NCBI RefSeq assembly: GCF_041261445.1
Contig: NZ_JBGCCU010000004.1
Span: 310,001-374,000, forward strand
Length of the DNA stretch: 64,000 bases
Source: Catenulispora sp. EB89
Lineage (GTDB): Bacteria; Actinomycetota; Actinomycetes; Streptomycetales; Catenulisporaceae
Direction of reading: 5' to 3'
Part shown: piece after piece, positions 31,000 through 39,628 of the stretch
Layout of the letters: the number at the start of each line of letters is the position of its first letter
Numbering within the stretch: position 1 is the first letter of the stretch
Translations under genes and position numbers: made by a program
The notes under the pieces: model-generated
The model's input: only the letters and a program-made list of their open reading frames with translations
What the model was told of the DNA's origin: nothing
The model's database searches: none

Positions 31000-32349
31000 A
31001 TGTCCGCCCAACAGAATCAGAACACGGAGAACACCGACGGCCGCGGCGGGCGGCTGGCCGGGCTCACCACCCGGGGGCGGTCGTTCCTGGCCGCCGGGCT
31101 GGCCGCGATGGCCTGCGGCATGCTCTTCGACTACAAGGTGCTGCTGCGGGTCGGCGCGATGCTGGCGATGCTGCCGCTGATCGCGATCATGGTGCTGGCG
31201 CGGACCCGCTACCGGGTCTCGTGCCGGCGCGCGCTGGAGCCGGCCCGCGTCGGGGTCGGCCAGGAGGCGCGCGTGCACCTGCGGCTGGAGAACGTCTCCC
31301 GGCTGCCCTCGGGCACGCTGCTGGTCGAGGACCGGGTGCCGTACGTGCTCGGCTCGCGGCCGCGCTTCGTGCTGAACAAGGTGGAGCCCAACGGCCGGCG
31401 CCGGGTGGTCTACCGGGTGCGCTCCGACGTGCGCGGCCGCTACCTGCTGGGCCCGCTGGCGCTGCGCCTGGCCGACCCGTTCGGGCTGGTGGAGCTGTCG
31501 CGCTCGTTCTCGGCCCAGCACGCGCTGACGGTGACGCCCCAGGTCTTCGCGCTGCCGAACGCGCCGGTCGGACAGGCCTGGAGCGGCCGCGGCGAGGGGC
31601 ACGCGACCTCCGTGGCCGCGGCCGGCGAGGACGACATCGGCACCCGCGAGTACCGGCACGGCGACGACCTGCGCCGCGTGCACTGGCGCTCCACCGCCCG
31701 CACCGGCGAGCTGATGGTGCGCCGCGAGGAGCAGGTGTGGCAGAGCCGCGCGACGATCCTGCTGGACACCCGGGCGATCGCGCACCGCGGCGACGGCCCG
31801 GCCTCGTCCTTCGAGTGGGCGGTGTCCGCGGCCGCGTCGATCGCCATCCACATGGCGCGGCACGGCTACGCGGTGCGGCTGCTCACCGAGACCGGGCAGG
31901 CGGTGACCGCCGCGGCGCACGACTCCTCGGCGGCCGTCGGCCTGGACTTCGAGGGCATGCTGCTGGACGCGCTGGCCGTGGTGGAGATGAGCAACGCCGC
32001 GACGCTGTCCGGCGCGAACGCGATGCTGCGCCAGGGCGGCGGGGACAGCCTGGTCATCGCCGTGCTCGGCGACCTGTCCGGGGACGACGCCTCGGAGCTG
32101 GCCCGGGTGCGGCACTCCACGACCTCGGGCGTGGCGTTCGCGATGGACACCGCGTCCTGGCTCGGCGGCCGGCCGATGGCCCAGGCGCAGACCCGGTTCG
32201 CGGGCTCGGCGCAGGTGCTGCGGGTCGGGGGCTGGCGCGTGGTGGGGGTGGAGCCGGGCGACCGGCTGCCCGAGCTGTGGGAGCAGGCGGCGCGCCGCGG
32301 CGCTGGGCTCTCCGGGATGGCCGGGACGGAACTGGGGGCTGCGCGGTGA
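31000..32349 (+). CDS. DUF58 domain protein with two N-terminal membrane helices
   Basis: 449 residues. Two hydrophobic segments at about residues 25-42 and 47-65, then the DUF58 region with the signature REYRHGDDLRRVHWRSTARTG around residues 210-230, and a von Willebrand-like fold to the end. DUF58 proteins are almost always partners of MoxR ATPases; the biochemical role is unknown. ATG at 31000 follows GGAGGGAAGGGCAAAG. 43 bp separate it from the transglutaminase gene. Confidence 0.9.
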   Translation: MSAQQNQNTENTDGRGGRLAGLTTRGRSFLAAGLAAMACGMLFDYKVLLRVGAMLAMLPLIAIMVLARTRYRVSCRRALEPARVGVGQEARVHLRLENVSRLPSGTLLVEDRVPYVLGSRPRFVLNKVEPNGRRRVVYRVRSDVRGRYLLGPLALRLADPFGLVELSRSFSAQHALTVTPQVFALPNAPVGQAWSGRGEGHATSVAAAGEDDIGTREYRHGDDLRRVHWRSTARTGELMVRREEQVWQSRATILLDTRAIAHRGDGPASSFEWAVSAAASIAIHMARHGYAVRLLTETGQAVTAAAHDSSAAVGLDFEGMLLDALAVVEMSNAATLSGANAMLRQGGGDSLVIAVLGDLSGDDASELARVRHSTTSGVAFAMDTASWLGGRPMAQAQTRFAGSAQVLRVGGWRVVGVEPGDRLPELWEQAARRGAGLSGMAGTELGAAR

Positions 32350-32392
32350 ACGTCGGTACGAGTTCTGGTGCGTGTGACGGGGGTACGGGACG

Positions 32393-35095
32393 ATGACAGG
32401 CAGACTGCGCATAGGCATAGCCGCGGCCGTCGCGCTGCTGCTCACGTCCACGGGGCTGCTGCGGCTGCTGGCGCCCGGCTCGTGGGTCTGGCCGATCGTG
32501 CTGGCGGTCATCGTGTCGACCGCCGCCGGCGAGCTGTTCCGCCGGCTGATCCGGCCGCGGCCGCTGGTGGTGCTGGCCCAGACCGTCGTCGTGTTCTGGT
32601 ACGACATGGTGCTGCTGGCCCACGACCAGGCGTTCGGCGGCGTCCTGCCGACCTGGGCGGTGTTCCGCCGGCTCGGCGACCTGTACTCCACCGGCGCCCA
32701 CGACATCCGCGACACCGTCATCGGCGGCCAGGCCACGCCCGGCATCGCCGCGATCCTGGTGCTGTCGCTGAGCGCGCTGGCCGTGCTGGTGGACGCGCTG
32801 GCCGCGACCTACGCGGCCGCGCCGCTGGCCGGCCTGCCGCTGCTGGCGCTCTACCTGGTCCCGGCCACCCGCAGCGGCGGCGGCTACGACTGGCTGGCGT
32901 TCGCGCTGGCCGCGGGCGGCTACACCGCGCTGCTGTCCGCCGAGGGCCGCGACCGCCTGGGCCGCTGGGGCCGTCCGCTGGTGCACGCCGGCCGGCAGCG
33001 GGCCGGCGTGGACGGCAAGCCGGTCGCGGCGCCCAAGGCCCGCGTGGACACCGGTCCGATCGCCGCCACCGGGCACCAGATCACGATGTACGCGCTGATC
33101 GTCGCGGTGCTCGCGCCGGTGCTGCTGCCGACGATCTCCGGCGGTCTGTTCGGGATCGGGCCGGACGACGGCAACGGGAACGGCACCGGCCACAAGAAGG
33201 GCAACGGCTCGTTCAGCCAGGTGCTGGACCTCAAGGGCAATCTGGGCGCGACCTCCGACGACCCGGTCCTCGACTACACGGCGAGCAAGCCGGAGTACCT
33301 GCGGCTGCAGACGCTCGACCTGTTCGACGCCAAGGCCCCCGTGGCCTGGAAGCCCGACCCGAACAAACAGCTGACGCCGATCGGCGCGGACATGGTCGTC
33401 TCGTCGGTGGTCCCCGGGCTCGCGAGCGACATCACGCCGCCGAAGACGGTGCAGGTGGACGTCAAGTACGTCTCCGACCAGACGACCAAGATCGACAAGA
33501 CCGACATCAGCTCGCTGCCGGTGCCCTACCCGGCCCAGACGGTGAACGCCCCGCAGGGGTTCTCGGTCGACCGCGACTCCCTGGCGATCCTGGGCACGGC
33601 CTCGGTCTACAAGGGCATGCCGTACAGCGCGACGGTGTACGACACGACCTCCTTCCCCCCCGCCGACCTGGCCAGGGTCACCGGGGTCACCCCGGGCGAC
33701 GCGGCGGCCTACAACCTGGCGATGGACCTGAACAAGACCGGCATCCCGGCGGACGTGGCGGCCCAGGCCGCGACCATCACCAAGGGCATCACGAACCCGG
33801 TCGCGCAGGCGCAGGCGATCCAGGACTTCTTCCAGAAGGGCACCCGCTTCGCCTACTCGCTCGCCGTCCCGGCCGAGGACGGCGTCGGGGCGATGGAGTA
33901 CCTGCTGCAGCACAACAAGGGCTACTGCCAGTTCTACGCCGAGACCATGGCCGCGATGGCGCGCTCCCTGGGCATCCCGGCACGAGTCGCGGTGGGCTTC
34001 ACCCCGGGGCAGCTCATGCCCAACGGGAGCTACGAAGTCAAGATGCACGACTACCACGCGTGGCCGGAGCTGTTCTTCCACGGCATCGGCTGGCTCCGCT
34101 TCGAGCCGACGGTCGGCATCACGACCACCGCGGCGGGGAGCGGCGGCCACGGCGTGGTCCCGAACTACAGCACCAACATCTCCGGCAGCACCACCACGGG
34201 GCCGTCGCAGAGCCCGAGCACCTCAGCGCCGTCGGGCGCCGGCGCCTCCTCGGCCAGCAACTGCCCGGTGAACATCCGCAAGTTCAACGGCTGCAACGAC
34301 AACACCGACACCGGCACCGCGGCCGCCGGCCCGAAGCCGAAGTTCAGCTGGCTGGGCTGGTTCGGCGCCGTCCCGCGCTTCCTGGAGTACTGGCTGTTCG
34401 GCGGCTCCGGCTACGCCATCGCAGTGCGCTTCATCCTGCTGGCCCTGCTGCTGCTCGCCTCGGTACCGATGCTCCTGCGCATCGCCCGCCGCCGGGCCCG
34501 CGGCAAGCTGGCCGCCGGCCTCGGCCGCCGAGCCGGCCGCCGCAGCAAATCCGGCGCCGAGGACGAGGACGGCCTCGAATGGGAGTCCGCGGACACCCCC
34601 TCGAACCGCCGCCCCGAGGAGGACACGGAACGCCGCCGCATCCTCGCGGCCTGGGACGAGGTCCGCGACAGCGCCACCGACCTGGGCTACAGCTGGCCCA
34701 CCTCGGAGACCCCCCGCCGCAGCGCCGAACGCATCATCAAACAGGCGCACCTCTCCCGCCCGGCCCAGGACGCGATGGGCCGCGTCACCGGCCTGGCCGA
34801 ACGCGCCAACTACGCCCGCACCCTCCGCCGCCCGACGAACACCGGCGCCGCCCCGATGCCGGACCTGATGGACGACGTGAAGGAGATCCGCGCCGGCCTG
34901 GCCGAACCGGTCTCCCGCCGCACCCGCCTCCGCGCAACGGTGATGCCCCCCTCGGCACTCGCCGCACTCCGCGAACGCCGCGAGGATCTCACCGGCCGCG
35001 TGTACGAGCGCGTGCAGGGCGCCGGCACGCGCCTGCGGGCGCGAGGGCGGCGGCCTTCGGGGGCGGCGAAGGAGAAGGAGAAGGCTCGGCAGTAG
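32393..35095 (+). CDS. membrane transglutaminase-like protein (TgpA type)
   Basis: 900 residues. About six N-terminal membrane helices (to residue ~255), an outer region with the transglutaminase core around residues 500-580, one more helix near 680-700, and a cytoplasmic C-terminal DUF4129-like part rich in Arg. The Cys-His-Asp triad is visible: GYCQFYAET, then DYHAWPELFF and GWLRFEPT. Family members are thought to act on cell-surface proteins or peptides. Third gene of the MoxR operon, ended by a terminator at 35110. Confidence 0.92.
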   Translation: MTGRLRIGIAAAVALLLTSTGLLRLLAPGSWVWPIVLAVIVSTAAGELFRRLIRPRPLVVLAQTVVVFWYDMVLLAHDQAFGGVLPTWAVFRRLGDLYSTGAHDIRDTVIGGQATPGIAAILVLSLSALAVLVDALAATYAAAPLAGLPLLALYLVPATRSGGGYDWLAFALAAGGYTALLSAEGRDRLGRWGRPLVHAGRQRAGVDGKPVAAPKARVDTGPIAATGHQITMYALIVAVLAPVLLPTISGGLFGIGPDDGNGNGTGHKKGNGSFSQVLDLKGNLGATSDDPVLDYTASKPEYLRLQTLDLFDAKAPVAWKPDPNKQLTPIGADMVVSSVVPGLASDITPPKTVQVDVKYVSDQTTKIDKTDISSLPVPYPAQTVNAPQGFSVDRDSLAILGTASVYKGMPYSATVYDTTSFPPADLARVTGVTPGDAAAYNLAMDLNKTGIPADVAAQAATITKGITNPVAQAQAIQDFFQKGTRFAYSLAVPAEDGVGAMEYLLQHNKGYCQFYAETMAAMARSLGIPARVAVGFTPGQLMPNGSYEVKMHDYHAWPELFFHGIGWLRFEPTVGITTTAAGSGGHGVVPNYSTNISGSTTTGPSQSPSTSAPSGAGASSASNCPVNIRKFNGCNDNTDTGTAAAGPKPKFSWLGWFGAVPRFLEYWLFGGSGYAIAVRFILLALLLLASVPMLLRIARRRARGKLAAGLGRRAGRRSKSGAEDEDGLEWESADTPSNRRPEEDTERRRILAAWDEVRDSATDLGYSWPTSETPRRSAERIIKQAHLSRPAQDAMGRVTGLAERANYARTLRRPTNTGAAPMPDLMDDVKEIRAGLAEPVSRRTRLRATVMPPSALAALRERREDLTGRVYERVQGAGTRLRARGRRPSGAAKEKEKARQ

Positions 35096-35109
35096 CGGGG
35101 ATGACGAGG

Positions 35110-35148
35110 CCGGCGCGGTTGATCTCAGGATCGGCCGCGCCGGTTTTT
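35110..35148 (+). terminator. Rho-independent terminator after the MoxR-DUF58-transglutaminase operon
   Basis: A 9-bp perfect stem (35110-35118 with 35135-35143) is followed at once by TTTTT, 15 bp after the stop codon. Confidence 0.85.
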
Positions 35149-35184
35149 GCGCCGGGGGCTGGTCGACGGGGCATGGGCAGCGCG

Positions 35185-35545
35185 GCCGGCGAACATGCTG
35201 GCGGCTCGCTCTGCAGGCATGCGGTGAGCAGCGCAATCGGGTGAGGCACTGCCGCTGGTTCTGGCCGGCTTGATCGGCGCGAGGCGTGCGGCGGATTCAG
35301 CGGCATGCTGGCGGCCAGGTGTGCGGCGGTTCGGCAGGCACGCTCGGCGGGCGCGTGGTGAGCAGCGCAATTAGCTGAGGCACCAGCGTTGCAGCTGGCA
35401 GCAAAGCAGGCGGCGTGCATGCTGGCTGCACGCACGGCAGGCATGTTGCGAGCAGCGCAATTGGCTGAGGCGTCGGCGCTGCGGCAGGCAGGCTCGGCCG
35501 GCGGCGAGGCGTGCGGCGCGGTCGGCGAGCATGCTGGTTGACCTG
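35185..35545. repeat. four degenerate ~112-bp repeats in a gene-free stretch
   Basis: The 558-bp gap between the convergent transglutaminase and DUF3040 genes is filled, apart from two terminators, by related units. CATGCTG recurs at 35194, 35304, 35418 and 35530 (spacings 110, 114 and 112), and GAGCAGCGCAAT at 35226, 35360 and 35450. Units also share GGCAGGCA, GTGCGGCG and GGTGAGCAGC. Minus-strand frames give Cys/Ala/Arg-rich peptides with recurring CAAxxMPAxRAAS but no start with a ribosome site, so I treat the block as non-coding. Confidence 0.65.
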
Positions 35546-35594
35546 GTCGGCGGCGGCGCGGCGAGCGTCCGGCCGGCGGGTGTTCCGGCCATAA

Positions 35595-35621
35595 CAAAGC
35601 CGGGCCCCACCAGGACCCGGC
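35595..35621 (-). terminator. terminator after the DUF3040 gene
   Basis: Stem GCCGGG with CCCGGC (35599-35604 and 35616-35621), extended with one mismatch; on the minus strand TTTGTT follows. It lies 33 bp beyond the DUF3040 stop. Confidence 0.7.
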
Positions 35622-35653
35622 CGTCACGTTCTCAAAGCTCTCAAGTTGCTCTC

Positions 35654-36070
35654 TCAGAGGTTGCCCTCATCCCGCCGCCGCTGCCAGCGCTCCTCGAAGC
35701 GGCGCATGGTCGGTTGGCGGGGCTGGCCGGGTGAGCGGCCGGGCTTGCGGGCGGCGGCGCGGACCTTGCGGCGGGCGACCGGGACGATCTCGCCGGGGGC
35801 GGGGATCCGGCGCCAGCTCGCGTAGGCGAGCCAGGCGCAGCCCAGCATCACCACGAAGCCGGCCACGCTGAGCGGGATCTGGGAGATCACGACGCCGGCC
35901 ACCAGTGCGCCGATGCCGAGCACGAACCCGATCACGGCCAGCAGGGCGCGGCGCCGGAACAGCGCGCGCAGATCTGCTCCCTGCAGCGCGGAGGCGAACT
36001 TGGGGTCCTCCGCGTGCAGCGCGCGCTCCATCTGCTCCAGCAGGCGCTGCTCATGATCAGACAGCGGCAC
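35654..36070 (-). CDS. DUF3040 membrane protein
   Basis: Small actinobacterial protein (138 residues) of unknown function. It begins MPLSDHEQRLLEQMERALHA, the typical DUF3040 N terminus, then has two membrane helices (about residues 43-61 and 66-84) and a basic C-terminal tail. The GTG at 36070 is chosen because GGAGGATAGG lies upstream and matches family starts; a longer frame to 36100 has no such site. Terminator at 35595. Confidence 0.88.
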   Translation of the reverse strand: MPLSDHEQRLLEQMERALHAEDPKFASALQGADLRALFRRRALLAVIGFVLGIGALVAGVVISQIPLSVAGFVVMLGCAWLAYASWRRIPAPGEIVPVARRKVRAAARKPGRSPGQPRQPTMRRFEERWQRRRDEGNL

Positions 36071-36393
36071 TTGGCCTATCCTCCCAGCATCCACAGCCAC
36101 CCATCGGCGGTGACTGTCTTAAGAATAAGCAGACCCTGGGGTCTACGAAAGCTCCCATCAGAGACAGATCCCGTGACCCCTTCACCGGAACGATGCCCTG
36201 GTATGCGCTGCGCTACGCATGGGGTGATCTCGGTGTCGGGGGCGGTGTCGGATCCACCCCCTACAAGAACGTTCCCGGGCCGGAAAAGGTTCGCTGCGGG
36301 GAGCCGGGAGATGAGTTGTAAGCACGTATTAAGAAGTGATCTTATGTGTCGGCTGGGGAAGCTGGGAAGGCTGGCGAGACCGAACCCTGCCGG
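36071..36393. other. 323-bp intergenic region upstream of DUF3040 gene
   Basis: No gene seen. Contains a 14-bp perfect palindrome AGACCCTGGGGTCT (36131-36144) and a looser inverted repeat ATGCG/CGCAT around 36207-36226. It probably holds the DUF3040 promoter and the end of the methyltransferase transcript. Confidence 0.6.
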
Positions 36394-37221
36394 CTAGGTC
36401 GCGCTCTTGCGCGCCAGCACGTGCAGCCGCCCCGCCACCGCGCGGAACTCCGGACGGTCGGCGACCGCCGCCTCCAGCGCCGCGAGGTCGGACGCGGCCT
36501 GCGGGTCGGCGTCCACCAGCGCCCCGGGCACCAGGTCCGTGAACACCCGCACGCCGTGCACCGACTGCACCGCCAGCCCCGCGTCGTCCAGCAGCCGGGT
36601 CAGCTGGGCCTCGTCGAAGCGGGCGGCCAGCGGGTCCTGGGGGCCGAAGCGGCCGGTCGGGTCGGCCAGCGCGCGCCGGGCCTCGGCGAAGTGGCCGCCG
36701 AGCGCGCGGGCCACCACCGCGGCGGCGCGGTTGGCAGCCAGCACGCTCACCACGCCGCCGGGACGCAGCACGTCGGCGACCGTCGCCAGGCCCGCCGCCG
36801 GGTCGTCGGCCATCTCCAGGACGCCGTGGCACAGGACCAGGTCCACGCTCGCCGGCTCGACGTGCTCCAGCAGCCCGGCCAGGTCGCCCTGGACGGCGCG
36901 CAGCGCGTCCTTGGGCACACCGGACTCGGCGGCGCGGCGCTCCAGCGCGGCCAGCGCGTCGGGGCTGGGGTCGACGACGGTGACCCGGTGCCCGAGCTCG
37001 GCGATCGGCACGGCGAAGCCGCCGGTGCCGCCGCCGACGTCGAGCACGTCACGGGGCGCGGAGTCGTCGAGGACGATGCGCACGGCCTGCCACAGCACGG
37101 CGGTGCGGGCCTGGGCGCGGCGGGCCGCGGCCGGGCCGGCGGATCCGCCCGGTCCCGCGGCGGCGCCTTCGGGTCCCTGGGCGGCGGGCGTGGCGGTCGC
37201 GCTGGCGGCGCTGTCGGCCAT
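36394..37221 (-). CDS. class I SAM-dependent methyltransferase
   Basis: 275 residues, with SAM motif I VLDVGGGTGGFAVPIAELG (about residues 66-84), motif II acidic end VTVVDPSPDAL, and the DLVLCHGVLEMADDPAAGL segment. A small-molecule methyltransferase by fold; substrate unknown. ATG at 37221 preferred (AGGAG upstream, though 13 bases away); the open frame continues through Arg/Pro-rich sequence unlikely to be translated. A similar gene lies between the transglutaminase operon and dinB in Streptomyces as I recall it. Confidence 0.85.
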   Translation of the reverse strand: MADSAASATATPAAQGPEGAAAGPGGSAGPAAARRAQARTAVLWQAVRIVLDDSAPRDVLDVGGGTGGFAVPIAELGHRVTVVDPSPDALAALERRAAESGVPKDALRAVQGDLAGLLEHVEPASVDLVLCHGVLEMADDPAAGLATVADVLRPGGVVSVLAANRAAAVVARALGGHFAEARRALADPTGRFGPQDPLAARFDEAQLTRLLDDAGLAVQSVHGVRVFTDLVPGALVDADPQAASDLAALEAAVADRPEFRAVAGRLHVLARKSAT

Positions 37222-37587
37222 GAGGGGTGCACTCCTGCGGGTCGGCTCGGGCTCGGCGGGGCCTCGGACGGTTGCTGTGTCGGTGACGCCTGGTCCGGTG
37301 TCCGGGTGAAACCGGTCGGGTGTCACGGTCGAGCTTTCTGGTGTCGCGGCGAATGTCGCGGCGAAGCCTGCTGAGGCCTCAGTGCCAGCGTAGTGGACCG
37401 AGTGGGTACCGGTCCGGGGCGTCTCGCGGGGCGTCGTGGCCGGTCGGGGGCTCCGGGTCACCCGAGCGGACCCGCGGCGGCCCGCCCCGCGCCGCAGCCC
37501 GGCCGGACCCGTGCCCCGTCCCACCTGTCACTTCTGTCCACCCTGTCACTGCCAGCAGATGTCAGTGGCCCGGTGCACGATGGAGGC
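37222..37587. other. 366-bp divergent region between methyltransferase gene and dinB
   Basis: No gene. Contains a 12-bp tandem duplication TGTCGCGGCGAA (near 37335-37360) and, 40-65 bp before dinB, three 9-bp units of the type CCTGTCACT (37524-37550) followed by CACTG/CAGTG arms. These could be an activator or repressor site for dinB. No LexA box is visible. Confidence 0.55.
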
Positions 37588-39258
37588 GTGCGCCGGCTGC
37601 CCTCGATCTTCCACGTCGACCTGGACGCGTTCTACGCGTCGGTCGAGCAGCTGCACAAGCCGAGCCTGCGCGGCAAGCCGGTGGTGGTCGGCGGGATCGG
37701 GAACCGGGGCGTGGTGTCGACCGCGTCATACGAGGCGCGGGCCTTCGGCGTGCACTCGGCGCTGGCCACCGGCATCGCCCGCCGCCGCGCGCCGAACGCC
37801 GCGTACCTGATCCCCCGGTTCGGCGCCTATCAGGCGTACAGCGAGCGGGTCATGGCCCTGATGCACGAGCTGTCGCCGCTGGTGGAGCCGCTGAGCCTGG
37901 ACGAGGCGTTCATCGACATATCACACTTATTCGAACCACTTGACAGCGAAAGCACGCATTCTGCGACACTGAGAGCACGGCAGATAGCAGCAGAACTGCG
38001 GGACCGCATCAAGACCGAGACCGGCCTGACGGCCTCGGTCGGTGCCGGGACCAGCAAACTCATCGCCAAGATCGCCTCGGACGCCGAGAAGCCGGACGGT
38101 CTGGTCGTCATCGAACCCGGGACCGAGCAGACCTGGCTCGACCCGCTGCCGGTCCGCGCCCTGTGGGGCGTCGGCCCGGCCACCGCGGACCGGCTCCGGA
38201 AGATCGGCGCCACCACGGTCGCCGAGCTGCGCACCCTGAGCCGCAACGAACTGACCGCCGTCGTGGGCGCCTCCTACGGCAGCACCCTCTACGCGATCGC
38301 CCGAGGTCAGGACGACCGCGACATCAGCACCGACCGCGAGATGAAATCGGTGAGCGTCGAGGACACCTACGCCGAGGACCTGCTCGACCCCGCGACCATC
38401 ACCGCGCACATGGACGACCTGGTGACCCGCCTGGGCAGCCGGATCCGCAAGGCCGGCCGCTCGGGGCGGACCATCACGATCAAGGTGCGGGGCCACGACT
38501 TCACGACCGTGTCCCGCAGCGAGACCACGCCCAACCCGACTGACGACCCGGCCACCATCCGCGCCGCCACGCACCGCATGCTCCCCGGCGCGGTGGCCGC
38601 CGCCACCCAGACCGTCCCGGGCGTCCGGCTGCTCGGCGTGGGCCTGTCCGGCCTGGCCGAGTGGGCCCAGCTCGACCTGTTCGCCGCCGACGACGAGTTG
38701 GAGACCGCGCTGGACTTCTGGGACCAGGCGGCGGAGCCGGGGCCGGCGGCCGACGACGGCGACTTCGACATGCCGCGGGGCACGATCATCGAACCCGCAC
38801 CCGAAACCAAGTCCGAAACCCAGCCCGAAGCCGAAACCAAGCCCGAACCAGATCCCGAACCCGAACCCGAACCCGGACCCGACCCGGCCGACGTCATGAC
38901 CCCGGTCGACACCGTCGAGGGCGAACGCTCGCCGCGCCAGTTCGGCCCGCTGCCGCCCGGGACGCGCGGCGCCGTCGAGACCGCCGTCAGCGAGCGCCGC
39001 TTCCTGCCCGGCCAGGACGTCGCGCACGACGAGTTCGGCAGCGGCTGGGTCCAGGGCAGCGGTCTGGGCCGGGTGACCGTCCGCTTCGAGAGCCCGTGGT
39101 CCGAGCCGGGCCGTATCAAGACCGTGTGGGCCGACGATCCGGCGCTGCACCTCGTCGACGCGGCCGCCGTCGCCCGCGAGGCCTTGGCGGTGCTCACCGA
39201 CGGCGACGCCGATCCCGACACAGACCCCGACCCCGATCCCGATGCCGCCCCGGCCTGA
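37588..39258 (+). CDS. dinB: DNA polymerase IV (Y family)
   Basis: Error-prone translesion polymerase. Catalytic blocks FHVDLDAFYASVEQ and LSLDEAFIDIS supply the acidic residues; thumb and little-finger domains follow. After about residue 385 comes an acidic Glu/Pro/Asp linker (EPDPEPEPEPGPDP) and then an extra domain (RFLPGQDVAHDEFGSGWVQG, about 470-520), also seen in Streptomyces DinB as I recall it. The GTG at 37588 matches family N termini; GTG at 37573 is an alternative. Codons 109-140 are unusually AT-rich and include a TTA at 37927. Confidence 0.93.
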   Translation: MRRLPSIFHVDLDAFYASVEQLHKPSLRGKPVVVGGIGNRGVVSTASYEARAFGVHSALATGIARRRAPNAAYLIPRFGAYQAYSERVMALMHELSPLVEPLSLDEAFIDISHLFEPLDSESTHSATLRARQIAAELRDRIKTETGLTASVGAGTSKLIAKIASDAEKPDGLVVIEPGTEQTWLDPLPVRALWGVGPATADRLRKIGATTVAELRTLSRNELTAVVGASYGSTLYAIARGQDDRDISTDREMKSVSVEDTYAEDLLDPATITAHMDDLVTRLGSRIRKAGRSGRTITIKVRGHDFTTVSRSETTPNPTDDPATIRAATHRMLPGAVAAATQTVPGVRLLGVGLSGLAEWAQLDLFAADDELETALDFWDQAAEPGPAADDGDFDMPRGTIIEPAPETKSETQPEAETKPEPDPEPEPEPGPDPADVMTPVDTVEGERSPRQFGPLPPGTRGAVETAVSERRFLPGQDVAHDEFGSGWVQGSGLGRVTVRFESPWSEPGRIKTVWADDPALHLVDAAAVAREALAVLTDGDADPDTDPDPDPDAAPA

Positions 39259-39304
39259 TCCGCTCGCGAGGCACACCCCCACCCCCGGCGTTAGCATCGG
39301 CAGC

Positions 39305-39628
39305 ATGACTGAAGAGCCCACACTGGTTGGCGAGGCGGTACAGCCCGAGGTAGTCGACAACGAACTCGAAGACCGCTTCGAGATCTGGTACGGCGACGAA
39401 CTAGCGGGCTTCGCCGCCTACCGGCGCCGCGCCGGCGGAACGGTCTTCGTGCACACCGAGATCGAGCCGAAGTTCGAGGGCAAGGGCCTGGGGTCGGTGC
39501 TGGCGCGGCAGGCGCTGGACGCGACCGTGGCGCGCGGGGAGAAGATCATCCCGGTGTGCCCCTTCATCGCCGCCTACCTGCGCAAGCACCCCGGGTACGA
39601 AGAGCACGTGGAGTGGCCCGCGCCGTGA
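39305..39628 (+). CDS. small GNAT-type acetyltransferase (YjdJ-like)
   Basis: 107-residue single-domain N-acetyltransferase of the short YjdJ class. The acetyl-CoA loop is EPKFEGKGLGSVLARQAL and the ending VCPFIAAYLRKHPGY is characteristic. Overlaps the pirin gene by GTGA at its stop, so the two are co-translated. Substrate unknown. Confidence 0.9.
   Translation: MTEEPTLVGEAVQPEVVDNELEDRFEIWYGDELAGFAAYRRRAGGTVFVHTEIEPKFEGKGLGSVLARQALDATVARGEKIIPVCPFIAAYLRKHPGYEEHVEWPAP

Noticed and set aside
34989-35627. 212-codon Cys/Ala-rich minus-strand frame in the repeat block
   Set aside because: It overlaps the end of the transglutaminase gene and a terminator, lacks a Shine-Dalgarno, and its composition follows the DNA repeats.
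37930-37946. LexA/SOS box in dinB (TCGAAC half-site)
   Set aside because: Only one half of TCGAAC-N4-GTTCGA is present and it lies inside the coding region.
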